DNA of 64,000 bases from Faecalicatena contorta (GTDB lineage: Bacteria > Bacillota > Clostridia > Lachnospirales > Lachnospiraceae), in contig NZ_QGDS01000011.1 of NCBI RefSeq assembly GCF_003149105.1, forward strand, positions 1 to 64,000, read 5' to 3'. This document shows, one piece after another, positions 33,670 to 41,929 of the stretch. The notes beneath the pieces are model-generated. The model ran no database searches. It had not been told where the DNA came from and saw nothing but the letters and a program-made list of their open reading frames with translations. Numbering within the stretch: the first letter of the stretch is position 1; every line of letters starts with the position of its first letter. Position numbers and translations under genes: made by a program.

Positions 33670-33691
33670 TTTGTCTCACGCCTGTGACAAA
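33670..33691. promoter_or_regulatory. 22-bp palindromic site, copy 1 of 2
   Basis: TTTGTC at 33670-33675 and GACAAA at 33686-33691 flank a ten-base centre. A related 22-base site at 33746-33767 matches it at GTC-CAC-CTG-GACAAA positions. Sites are 76 bases apart, in the same orientation, upstream of the haem operon and downstream of the regulator gene. Confidence 0.45.
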
Positions 33692-33745
33692 AAGGCTGTT
33701 TTTGCAAGTCAACAAATTAAAAAAGCTGTTTTTATACGGCTTTTC

Positions 33746-33767
33746 AAAGTCACACATCTGCGACAAA
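33746..33767. promoter_or_regulatory. 22-bp palindromic site, copy 2 of 2
   Basis: Related to 33670-33691; shares GTC, CAC, CTG and GACAAA in register. A nearby weak terminator-like hairpin on the minus strand (AAAAGC...GCTTTTTTAATTT, about 33715-33745) could end the regulator transcript. Confidence 0.4.
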
Positions 33768-33809
33768 AATACATAATTCTAATGCAGTCGTTAATTAAAG
33801 CACCTGATT

Positions 33810-34640
33810 CTATATCAGTATGGTAAATATTGCCGTTGAATTTGGCATATGCACAACGTCAACATTACTCTTCATTTTTACACATGCGATTCCATGCAGA
33901 AGTTGTCCCATCCCTTCGCCTATATTTATAAAACTCAAAATACTTGCCGGAAAGGATAGAAGGTTTCCGTTTTTTTCTGCTCCAATAAAATTGCCGCTGT
34001 CAAAGTATTTCAGGCTTTTAATTATACCGCGCATCTGCTTTCCGGTTGCAGCAGAATTCTCCGTAAGTTCCAGTGCCTTTAGCTGGACTGTTCCCACACC
34101 ATTCTTCACGCTGAGTGTGCAGGGATGTTCAAATCCCTCATTTGCCATTGAGATATTGCTTCCGTTATGTACATGCTCCCGATAGATTATAAATGGAAAA
34201 CGGTATTCACCATCTTTCAGCTTTTTGCAGAGGTCCGTTCCAGTAAACCGATATTGCTTCCGCAGTTCATACTTGACGCGGTACTTTTCCTCCGCACTGC
34301 GAATTACTTCCATTGTATCATCGGTATTGTACAGTGCCCAACGATAGGCATCTCTTTTTGCGCTTTCTACATTTACACCCTCGTACATCAGATGATTCAG
34401 AGATATATTGATCCGTTCTCCATATAAAAGCGCCATCCTCTGCCCCATATCGGTGAGGACCGGACGCCGTTGGTTGCTTCGGTCAATCAGCCCTTCCTTC
34501 TCCAATGATATGATGATTCTACTGATCGTTTGTTTTGTTTCATTCAGCGTTCGGGAAATTCCCATCACGGTACAGGTTTCGTCATCTTTCAAAAAGGTCA
34601 GCAGTACCCGCAGTCTCAGAATATCAGCCGAATCTGACAT
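33810..34640 (-). CDS. DtxR-like winged-helix regulator with novel C-terminal domain
   Basis: This 276-residue protein has an N-terminal winged helix (residues 5-65: LRLRVLLTFLKDDETCTVMG, ISRTLNETKQTISRIIISLEKEGLIDRSNQRRPVLTDMGQR) followed by a helix pair (INISLNHLMYEGVNVESAKRDAYRWALYNTDDTMEVI) that resembles the dimerisation region of DtxR/MntR-type repressors. The last 150 residues match nothing I can name; they contain His and Cys residues (EHVHNG, HPCTL) that might bind metal or haem. The gene precedes the haem operon on the same strand, and GTTAG-N6-CTAAC sites lie before both. A MarR-type assignment is the main alternative. Confidence 0.65.
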   Translation of the reverse strand: MSDSADILRLRVLLTFLKDDETCTVMGISRTLNETKQTISRIIISLEKEGLIDRSNQRRPVLTDMGQRMALLYGERINISLNHLMYEGVNVESAKRDAYRWALYNTDDTMEVIRSAEEKYRVKYELRKQYRFTGTDLCKKLKDGEYRFPFIIYREHVHNGSNISMANEGFEHPCTLSVKNGVGTVQLKALELTENSAATGKQMRGIIKSLKYFDSGNFIGAEKNGNLLSFPASILSFINIGEGMGQLLHGIACVKMKSNVDVVHMPNSTAIFTILI

Positions 34641-34752
34641 AATCCATTCCCCCTTCTGTTATAAGATTTGCGGGGCAAAGTTTCTCGTCCTTTTGAACTG
34701 CCCCTCCCCGCAAGAAGCCCTATTGCAGACGAATATTTTAATTTGCATATAG

Positions 34753-34807
34753 GTTAGTTTTGGCTAACTATGATGTGTAGTTTATCATTCATTTTGTAGG
34801 ATGTCAA
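34753..34807 (-). promoter_or_regulatory. Promoter of the DtxR-like regulator with operator site 3
   Basis: TTGACA (34802-34807), 17 bases, TAAACT (34779-34784) on the minus strand. GTTAG-TTTTGG-CTAAC read on plus (34753-34768) begins about ten bases after the -10, so it would cover the early transcribed region. This suggests autoregulation. Confidence 0.72.
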
Positions 34808-34878
34808 CTTGCCAGCCACCTTGTTGTCTTCATTTCTTCAGCCTCATTCTTGGCCAAATGCATTTTTCTATACGAAAC

Positions 34879-34914
34879 AAAAACAGAGCATATATTCCCA
34901 TGGACTCTGTTTTT
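34879..34914 (-). terminator. Terminator of the hydantoinase operon
   Basis: A 10-bp stem (AAAAACAGAG at 34879-34888 with its complement at 34905-34914) ends in TTTTTG on the minus strand, 35 bases after the cyclophilin-like stop. Confidence 0.85.
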
Positions 34915-34948
34915 ATTTCATAAAAAATTTTTATCTTTCAGCTTGACG

Positions 34949-35521
34949 CTAATCCCAGCATTTGGGCCTCTCATCCGACTGAATTCTGACCGGCCCGGGA
35001 AATCCCTGCCCGTATAATTTTACCTCTACTCTCAGAATCCTCTGAGGAACCTTTGGTTTATTTACTTTTACTCCCGGATATGGATAATCCGTTACCGACT
35101 CCAATTCCAGGTTCTTCAACCGCTCTAACTCTTCCCGGCCATGCAGTATCCGCCCAAACACAGGATAAATTCCTTTGTGTTCCGGGCATTCCCGCAGAGG
35201 AAAAAAGAATTCACATCCGGACTGTCCGATTTTACCATATCCGCCCATGCATACGCATCCAGGCCCGGAATCCAATGGCTCAATCTCGGGGTGCAGTTCA
35301 TACTCATAAGGGATTAAATATTGCCCTTCCTTTTTCCCAAACCCTGAATAACTTACGTCAATCCAGTCTTCGGGTACAATACGTTCTATGTCATGCTGGT
35401 TAAAAACTCCCATCTGTACGGCGTAGATGAAGCTGTTTACAGTATTCGGGGCCACATTAGGAAGAAGTTCTATTACAATTTTATTTCCGCTGTCCATATA
35501 AATGACTGCCTTGGGGTTCAT
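34949..35521 (-). CDS. Cyclophilin-like protein of the hydantoinase operon
   Basis: This 190-residue protein resembles cyclophilin-type peptidyl-prolyl isomerases: VIELLPNVAPNTVNSFIYAVQMGVFN (standard beta-1 to alpha-1 start), IERIVPEDW where Arg could match the catalytic FHR arginine, a central EFFFPL strand, and VFGRILHGREELERLKNLE, the usual VFGxVxxG segment. The FMxQGGD motif is replaced (WIDVSYSG), so isomerase activity is doubtful. The ATG overlaps the hyuB stop by four bases. Proteins of this kind recur next to hydantoinase/oxoprolinase genes in Clostridia; the role there is unknown to me. Confidence 0.75.
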   Translation of the reverse strand: MNPKAVIYMDSGNKIVIELLPNVAPNTVNSFIYAVQMGVFNQHDIERIVPEDWIDVSYSGFGKKEGQYLIPYEYELHPEIEPLDSGPGCVCMGGYGKIGQSGCEFFFPLRECPEHKGIYPVFGRILHGREELERLKNLELESVTDYPYPGVKVNKPKVPQRILRVEVKLYGQGFPGPVRIQSDERPKCWD

Positions 35522-37275
35522 GATACTTTCTCCAAAAACTTCTTTCTTTTCTCCGTAATGCCTAATACGGAAAATGTTTCCGAATCCAGAAGAACACCAT
35601 AAATTTTTTCAGCCGCGTCTATAGTAACATATTCATTTTTCACATCCATAGCCACTTTTTCAGCAGGCCGGGCAAATGGGTTCCCATACCCCCCTCCGGT
35701 GCCAGTCACCATACGGGCAATATCGCCTTTCTTCATTTCTATTTTTGATCCTGTACCGCGCTGAGGCACATAGGTCCCATCTTTCAGAAGAAAATCAAAT
35801 CCGCTGGGGGACCCTTCCTTTCCTCCGTCAAAGCCCCAGGCCGGATACTCAAATCTACCGTAAGTCCCGGAAAAAGTCATACCTTCATTCAATGCCTCAT
35901 GTCCCAGAATAATTCCATAACCTCCACGGTGTTCTCCTGCGCCGGCATCTGTCGTATTTAAAGCATATTCCGTTACGCGATATCCAAACTTTGCCTCCAG
36001 AACCTCTGCGGGAATATTGTATGTCTCACCGTCACCTGTACAGAACTGTGCACTGTCTCCATCTCTGTCATAGCCGGCTCCCCACCCGCCCAGAGTCGGC
36101 CCCACATCTACAAAAGTTTCTCCGGTGACAGAGTGAGTGCCGGAAATAGAATATGCACCTACTGTAATAAAATGTCCTGCCGTCAGTTTCCCTTTTTCTA
36201 CGATAGGCTCCATGGCCTGCCACACCAGGTCCTGGGCATACTGCATAGATTCATAATAACAGGAAACCGCCGCCGGGCGGACAGCGTTGAAGATACTTCC
36301 CTTTTCAGCCTTTACATGCAAGTTTTCAAATACTCCATCATTGACATTCTGTGAGGAATCCGTGCAGGCCAGGAAAATACTTCTGATTGCGGACACCAGC
36401 CCGTCATAGGCCACATTAATCGGGCCTTTTGTCTGCGGCGCACTTCCTGTAAAGTCTACATACATCTGATCCCCTTCAATCGTTACCTTTACCTGAATCG
36501 GGAATGGACCATTACCCAGGATATCTTTATCCATCATACCTCTAGCTGTATAAACTCCATCAGGGAGCATACCCACCTGGCTGCGCGAAAACTCGGCACT
36601 GCTCTGGATCAGCCTTTCAATAGCCTGATCTACTGTCTGTGTGCCGTATTTTGCACATATTTCATTCAAACGCTTCTGCCCTGTCCTAAGGCCGGAAATC
36701 TGGGCCCACATATCTCCGATGGACATATCAGGCAGGCGGACATTGCTGCGGATAATCTCAACAATTGTTTCATTAATTTTTCCTTCTTCAAACAGTTTCA
36801 GACAGGGGAACTGAAGTCCTTCCTGATAAATCTCACTGGAATCCACTGCATAGCCCGGATCTTTTCCCCCCAGCTCTGACCAGTGGCATTTATTTACACA
36901 GTAACCAAAAAGTTCACCGTCAATAAAAACCGGGAGCACCAGCCCTACGTCCTGCAGATGGGATCCACCCCCGCCGTAAGGGTCATTACAGATAATCAAA
37001 TCCCCTTCTTTGAGGTTTTCCTTTTTTGTATATTTTTCGATTACAGAGTGAACCAGTGAGGTCAGCATTCCAAGAAATCCACATGCGCCGTTTCCCTGGG
37101 TGAGAAGTCGTCCATTTTTATCGGTAATCCCGGACGCAAAATCCAGGCATTCATAAATAATTGGACTTTTGGAGGTTCTTGCCACAGCAATAAACATCTC
37201 CTCTCCAATAGCCAGCAACGAATCGCGGATAATATCCAGTGTAATTAAATCTACGCTTTTACTGCTCATTTTCAA
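35518..37275 (-). CDS. hyuB: Hydantoinase/oxoprolinase subunit B
   Basis: This 585-residue protein is the HyuB/AcxB-type subunit (Hydantoinase_B). Hallmarks are MFIAVARTSKSPIIYECLDFASGI near residue 27, DLIICNDPYGGGGSHLQDVGLVLPVF near 102, DFTGSAPQTKGPINV near 275 and the C-terminal GTGGGYGNPFARP near 530. With HyuA it forms an ATP-dependent enzyme that opens hydantoin, N-methylhydantoin or 5-oxoproline rings. It overlaps HyuA by four bases (ATGA) and the cyclophilin-like gene by four, so three proteins are coupled. Confidence 0.93.
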   Translation of the reverse strand: MKMSSKSVDLITLDIIRDSLLAIGEEMFIAVARTSKSPIIYECLDFASGITDKNGRLLTQGNGACGFLGMLTSLVHSVIEKYTKKENLKEGDLIICNDPYGGGGSHLQDVGLVLPVFIDGELFGYCVNKCHWSELGGKDPGYAVDSSEIYQEGLQFPCLKLFEEGKINETIVEIIRSNVRLPDMSIGDMWAQISGLRTGQKRLNEICAKYGTQTVDQAIERLIQSSAEFSRSQVGMLPDGVYTARGMMDKDILGNGPFPIQVKVTIEGDQMYVDFTGSAPQTKGPINVAYDGLVSAIRSIFLACTDSSQNVNDGVFENLHVKAEKGSIFNAVRPAAVSCYYESMQYAQDLVWQAMEPIVEKGKLTAGHFITVGAYSISGTHSVTGETFVDVGPTLGGWGAGYDRDGDSAQFCTGDGETYNIPAEVLEAKFGYRVTEYALNTTDAGAGEHRGGYGIILGHEALNEGMTFSGTYGRFEYPAWGFDGGKEGSPSGFDFLLKDGTYVPQRGTGSKIEMKKGDIARMVTGTGGGYGNPFARPAEKVAMDVKNEYVTIDAAEKIYGVLLDSETFSVLGITEKRKKFLEKVS

Positions 37276-39314
37276 ACCCCCGTTTCAATTAAAATATTTC
37301 CAAACTTGTCAATAGATGCTTTCATACCAGGATAAATAACTGCTGAAGAACTGGTTTCTTCAATAATCGCCGGGCCTTCCAACTCCATTCCCGGAGATAT
37401 TTTTTCTCTGTCGTAAATTTTCGTATCAAGGGTTCCGGCTTCCTCAAAAATAACCGGACGTACTTCTTTCACCGTTTCTTTCAGGCTGTATGGAAGAGCT
37501 GCAATCTCTTTAATTGGTGTTTTTTCGATTTTTCCGAAAGATGCCAGGTGCATATTTACAATTTCCACACCACTTTCTTCCAGACGGAAGGAATAGTTCT
37601 GCTCATGCTCCTTATGGAATGCCTTGATAAATTCGCCGATATTTTCCGGCGACATATCCTCATTAGGTACTTTTACCTTTACAGTGTGGTCCTGTCCCAC
37701 ATAACGCATATCCAGATAATGCTGGAAATATACGTCCTTCTTTGGGATTCCTTTCTTTTCATTATCGGTATAGGCCTTTTCTTTTAGTTTTTTCCATTCT
37801 AAATTAATTTCGTCAAAATCTGGATTTTCCAACTTCACCTGGTAAGTCTGGATATCATCAGAACGCAAGTCTGTCATCAACATCCCCCATGCAGAAAATA
37901 CAGAAGCAGCCAGGGGAATGATAACCTTTTTAATGTTCAGCTCTTTTGCCAGCGCCGCCGCATGCATAGGCCCCCCTCCTCCAAAGGCAACCAGCACAAA
38001 TTCACGGGGATCATAGCCCTTTCTTATGGATACAAGCTTCAGCGCATTGAGCATGTTGGAATTTGCCACACGGATGATTCCCATTGCTGCCTCCAGAACA
38101 TCAATTCCATACGCGTCTCCTATTTTTTCCCGGATTGCTCCGCGCACTTTTTCCATATCCACATCCATATCGAAATTCTTTGGTGATAATCGTCCTACTA
38201 CCAGATTTGCGTCTGTTGTAGTGGGCTCTGTTCCGCCCTTTTGATAGGCAACCGGCCCCGGCAGTGCTCCCGCTGATTTCGGTCCTACACGAAGGGAATT
38301 TGTATTATCAATCCAGGCTATAGAACCGCCCCCATTTCCGATTTCCACAATATCTACTACCGGTACCCGGATAGGATATCCCGGGAAACGGGCGTTCTTT
38401 TCGATTTTGTACTCTGTTGTCGTCTTCACCTCACCGCCATCAACCAAAGAACACTTTGCTGTAGTCCCCCCAATATCAAAAGCAATGACCTTATGCTCAC
38501 CCAGCATTTCTCCCAGCATTGCAGCTCCGTAAATACCGGCAACCGGTCCCGACTCCACCATATTAATAGGAACTTCTTTAGCATTTTCAAATGTAGTAGT
38601 CCCACCATTGCTCTGCATAATATATTTGGGGCACTTAATTTCCATCTCTTCTAATCTGTTGTACAGCTTGTCTATGTAAGTTTTAGCCGACGGTTTTACA
38701 TAGGAATTCAGGACCGCCGTTGTCGTCCTTTCATATTCCCGCCATTCCTTAGAAACTTCATGGGAAGCCGTAACGGCAATTCCAGGCCATAATTTTTCTA
38801 CCAGGGCTTTTGCCTGTTTTTCATGCTCCGCATTTACATAAGAATGAAGAAATATAATTGCAATGGCTTCCACGCCTTCTTTTTTAAAAGTATCAATACA
38901 GGTCTTAATATCCTCTTCCTTCAGCACCGTCAGCTCATTCCCCTGATAATCCATCCGTTCTTCCACTTCCAGCCGTAAATACCTGGGAACAAATGACTTT
39001 GGTTTTTTAAAGTTAAAATTAAATAAATCCGGCCGGTTGCCGCGGCCGATTTCTAAAATATCGCGGAATCCCTTCGTGGTAATCAGACCTGTTTTGGCTC
39101 CCTTCCGCTCTGTTAGTGCATTGATAACCACCGTTGTTCCGTGAGTCAGATCCTTTATTTCTTCCGGTAAAATATCACACTTCTGTATGACATTCAGCAC
39201 ACCCTGTTCATAGTTAGGCGGTGTGGTATGACTTTTGTTTACACACACTTTTCCTTTCTCGTCTATGTATACGATATCTGTAAACGTGCCTCCTATATCT
39301 GTCGCAACTCTCAT
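37272..39314 (-). CDS. hyuA: Hydantoinase/oxoprolinase subunit A
   Basis: This 680-residue ASKHA-fold ATPase subunit begins MRVATDIGGTFTDIVYIDEKGKV (phosphate-1 loop) and has LTHGTTVVINALTERKGAKTGLITTKGFRDILEIGRGNR near residue 56, VIAFDIGGTTAKCSLVDGG near 276 and FGGGGPMHAAALAKEL near 436. Length fits the 670-700 residue subunit A of hydantoinase, oxoprolinase or acetone carboxylase-like enzymes. Absence of a gamma subunit gene argues against acetone carboxylase. Context with a racemase and dipeptide-type importer favours an amino-acid-derived cyclic amide. Confidence 0.93.
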   Translation of the reverse strand: MRVATDIGGTFTDIVYIDEKGKVCVNKSHTTPPNYEQGVLNVIQKCDILPEEIKDLTHGTTVVINALTERKGAKTGLITTKGFRDILEIGRGNRPDLFNFNFKKPKSFVPRYLRLEVEERMDYQGNELTVLKEEDIKTCIDTFKKEGVEAIAIIFLHSYVNAEHEKQAKALVEKLWPGIAVTASHEVSKEWREYERTTTAVLNSYVKPSAKTYIDKLYNRLEEMEIKCPKYIMQSNGGTTTFENAKEVPINMVESGPVAGIYGAAMLGEMLGEHKVIAFDIGGTTAKCSLVDGGEVKTTTEYKIEKNARFPGYPIRVPVVDIVEIGNGGGSIAWIDNTNSLRVGPKSAGALPGPVAYQKGGTEPTTTDANLVVGRLSPKNFDMDVDMEKVRGAIREKIGDAYGIDVLEAAMGIIRVANSNMLNALKLVSIRKGYDPREFVLVAFGGGGPMHAAALAKELNIKKVIIPLAASVFSAWGMLMTDLRSDDIQTYQVKLENPDFDEINLEWKKLKEKAYTDNEKKGIPKKDVYFQHYLDMRYVGQDHTVKVKVPNEDMSPENIGEFIKAFHKEHEQNYSFRLEESGVEIVNMHLASFGKIEKTPIKEIAALPYSLKETVKEVRPVIFEEAGTLDTKIYDREKISPGMELEGPAIIEETSSSAVIYPGMKASIDKFGNILIETGV

Positions 39315-39423
39315 TTTCTACCTCCTTTTCGTATGAAATTCTTCAGTCAAAGCGGATATTCGCAATCCACCACTTAATGCTTTCCACATTTGACGTAGGG
39401 ACTTCCTTGATTCGGTTAAAAAA

Positions 39424-40017
39424 TCACAATAATGTGGGCGTAATCACAGCAATCATTTCCAGCTCTTCATCTTCTTTATTAATAATTTTATGTGGATGGG
39501 TGGACGGAAAATGTATAGATTCTCCTTCACATGCGGTATGCTCAATCCCATCTATAACTACCGTCATCTGCCCCTTCAAAATGTAGTAAAACTCTTCTCC
39601 GGGATGATCCAGCTCTTCAAATTTTTCAAAGTGGGGGGCCATGGTCATTCGAAATGCATCCTGAACACGATTATCGAATCTACCGCTAAGTATGCTGATG
39701 CTTTCGTAGGCCCTCTGCATTCCTTCCAGCGCATGCCCGGAACCATTCCTTACATACTCCTCCTTTTCTGTGCCTTCCTCAAAAAACTCCTTCATAGGTA
39801 CGTTAAGTGCATTTGCAATCTTATTGAGGGTAACAACTGTCAATGCTGATTTTCCATTTTCAATCTGTGACAGGAAGCTCACAGAAATCCCGGCCATCCT
39901 GCTTAATTCCATCAGTGTAAATCTCTTTGCTTTTCTCAGTTCTTTTATTTTGATTCCAATATTCTTTTCCATTTTATCACCTGCTTCACTTATTTTTGCC
40001 GTATACCCGGCCATCAT
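39424..40017 (-). CDS. XRE-type transcription factor with C-terminal cupin
   Basis: This 197-residue regulator has a helix-turn-helix at about residues 20-75 (IKIKELRKAKRFTLMELSRMAGISVSFLSQIENGKSALTV) and a cupin at about 115-195 (HPGEEFYYILKGQMTVVIDG, HFPSTHPHKIINKEDEELEMIAV). Such proteins sense a small effector in the cupin. GAGAGGAG lies directly before the double ATG at 40017; an alternative start at 39972 (MEKNIGIK) has AGGTGA. It lies between the racemase and hyuA genes and is the likely local regulator of the hydantoin system. Confidence 0.88.
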   Translation of the reverse strand: MMAGYTAKISEAGDKMEKNIGIKIKELRKAKRFTLMELSRMAGISVSFLSQIENGKSALTVVTLNKIANALNVPMKEFFEEGTEKEEYVRNGSGHALEGMQRAYESISILSGRFDNRVQDAFRMTMAPHFEKFEELDHPGEEFYYILKGQMTVVIDGIEHTACEGESIHFPSTHPHKIINKEDEELEMIAVITPTLL

Positions 40018-40131
40018 CTCCTCTCTATATTACTCCCTGACAGTGTTTATTTGCCAGCAATTTTCATAACCAGCTTATCTTCATAGCTTCGTATGCTGCG
40101 CCGTCCTTTTATAATCTCCTCCAATTTCCCA

Positions 40132-40911
40132 TTACTTCCCCCACATTCCTGATACCTGAAAATATTCCTCAATTCCCCACTTCTTTATTTCTTCCTGCTG
40201 CGGGCCTTCATATATTCCTCTCTTACTGAAATACCATCCTGCTTTTTCTTTCAGTTCACAAAGAAATTCAGCATATTTTAAGGGTGCGATATTAGCATCA
40301 ATCACAGGGACCTGAAATTCTTCCTGCAATTGCCTGAAAAACCCCATCTGTATGGTGCATCCCAGCAGAACAACTTCTGCCTGATCCTCCTCCACCGCTT
40401 TTTTAATTTCCTGTCTCATTCTTTCCTTTGTATACTCCGGATCTTCCTGCAATTTCTGGACACCTATTTCAAGACTTCTAAAAGAAGCCAGATAATTTCC
40501 AAACCCGTGATGATACACGTTAACTTTCATTTCCGGCATTGTTTTATTTCTCACAACCAGTACAGAAAAAGAACTTCCCAGAGTTGAACCAATATGCATA
40601 GCCGCTTCTGCCGGAGCCGTCACAATCATTTTTTCACAGATTTCTCTGGCCGCCTGCAGAAAGGGATCATAATAGCATCCAATTATGCAGGCATCATATC
40701 CTTCGTTTTCCGCCTTCTTGATACGATGCAGCAGTTTTTCGGCAATTAAGACCTCATAATAGTTGTATTCCAAATGCTCGGGAAGCCCCGCCTCCAGGCT
40801 GGTCACCTCAAGCTGCGTTTCCTCGTCTTTATAGCTGCTGAGATACTCCCCTACCTCTTTATTCCATGTATCGTGACCTACCGGGTTGATAAACAAAATT
40901 TTTCTTTTCAC
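40132..40911 (-). CDS. Asp/Glu/hydantoin racemase family protein
   Basis: This 259-residue protein has the two cysteine motifs of the PLP-independent racemase family: IIGCYYDP near residue 78 and LLGCTIQM near 185, symmetrically placed in two half domains. MKRKILFINPVGHDTWNKEV at the start is usual for hydantoin racemase types. It probably interconverts D and L forms of a hydantoin or related amino acid derivative, to feed a stereospecific HyuAB. It lies between the transporter genes and the XRE-cupin gene. Confidence 0.85.
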   Translation of the reverse strand: MKRKILFINPVGHDTWNKEVGEYLSSYKDEETQLEVTSLEAGLPEHLEYNYYEVLIAEKLLHRIKKAENEGYDACIIGCYYDPFLQAAREICEKMIVTAPAEAAMHIGSTLGSSFSVLVVRNKTMPEMKVNVYHHGFGNYLASFRSLEIGVQKLQEDPEYTKERMRQEIKKAVEEDQAEVVLLGCTIQMGFFRQLQEEFQVPVIDANIAPLKYAEFLCELKEKAGWYFSKRGIYEGPQQEEIKKWGIEEYFQVSGMWGK

Positions 40912-40937
40912 TAGAATCTCCTTTCATCCGCTTTGCT

Positions 40938-41915
40938 TTATTCACACAAATGACAGCGGACGCCATGACTATCATCTGACATTTGTATGACCGGATCCTC
41001 CGTTCTGCAGATGTTCATAACATAAGGACATCTGAGATGGAAACTGCATCCTGGCGGAATATTTACAGGCGACGGAATTTCTCCTGTAGACTCCACTTTT
41101 TTTGGTTTCAGCGCCTCCTCTTCTTCCGAAACAACAGGAATGGAGGAAATCAGCATCTGGGTGTAAGGATGCTCCGGTTTATAGAAGAATTCCTCTGCCG
41201 GTGCTATCTCCGCAATTTTCCCAAGATACAGAATCGCTACCCTCGTTGCAATATTGCGCATCAGACTCAGATCATGTGTAATGAACAAATAAGTAAGATT
41301 TCTTTCTTTTTGAATTTTCAGCAGCATATTAATAATTTTTGCCTGAATGGAAACGTCCAGCGCTGACGTTGGTTCATCCAAAATCAAAAACTTTGGTTCA
41401 CAGGCCAACGCTCTTGCAATTGCTACCATCTGTCGCTCACCGCCGCCGATAGCACCGGGAGTTTTGTACATGTAACTTACAGGAAGCTCCACCATTTCCA
41501 GCAATTCCTTTATTTTTACTTCTCTTTCAGTCCTGTCTGCACACATTTTATGAATCTTTAAAGGCAGTTCCAGAATCTCTTTGATTGTCTGATGTGGATT
41601 CATAGAGGAACCTGGGTCCTGAAACACAATCTGAATATTTTTTTTCATTTCCAGCGCTCTGTTTTTTGAGGCGTTCAGGTCCTTTCCTTCAAACAGAATT
41701 TCCCCTTCTGTAGGACGGTACATTCCAACCACAGAATAAGCAATGGTACTCTTTCCCGAACCACTTTCTCCAACCAGTCCAATCACTTCACCTTGTCTGA
41801 TATCCAAAGAAACATCATCTACAGCTTTTACAAAAAGTGGCTTTCCATCTTTGTCCTTTTTATTTACCGGAAAATATTGTTTCAGATTTTGAATTTGCAT
41901 AATTATATCTGACAT
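40938..41915 (-). CDS. Peptide-type ABC transporter ATPase (OppF/DppF)
   Basis: This 325-residue ATPase has Walker A GESGSGKST, Walker B FLILDEPTSALDVSIQAKI and switch LFITHDLSLM, plus the C-terminal oligopeptide-type extension with Cys motif (CSFHLRCPYVMNICRTEDP). The signature is IGGGERQMVAIARAL instead of LSGGQRQ, an uncommon variant. It is 15 bases after its OppD partner. It powers uptake of the substrate bound by the lipoprotein at 44905-46566. Confidence 0.92.
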   Translation of the reverse strand: MSDIIMQIQNLKQYFPVNKKDKDGKPLFVKAVDDVSLDIRQGEVIGLVGESGSGKSTIAYSVVGMYRPTEGEILFEGKDLNASKNRALEMKKNIQIVFQDPGSSMNPHQTIKEILELPLKIHKMCADRTEREVKIKELLEMVELPVSYMYKTPGAIGGGERQMVAIARALACEPKFLILDEPTSALDVSIQAKIINMLLKIQKERNLTYLFITHDLSLMRNIATRVAILYLGKIAEIAPAEEFFYKPEHPYTQMLISSIPVVSEEEEALKPKKVESTGEIPSPVNIPPGCSFHLRCPYVMNICRTEDPVIQMSDDSHGVRCHLCE

Positions 41916-41929
41916 CTCATAACCTCCTT

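Noticed and set aside
33566..33766. A 66-codon minus-strand open frame upstream of the NEAT gene
   Set aside because: It lies across the operator and palindrome cluster, has no ribosome site, and its sequence has no protein-like features; the region reads as a regulatory segment.
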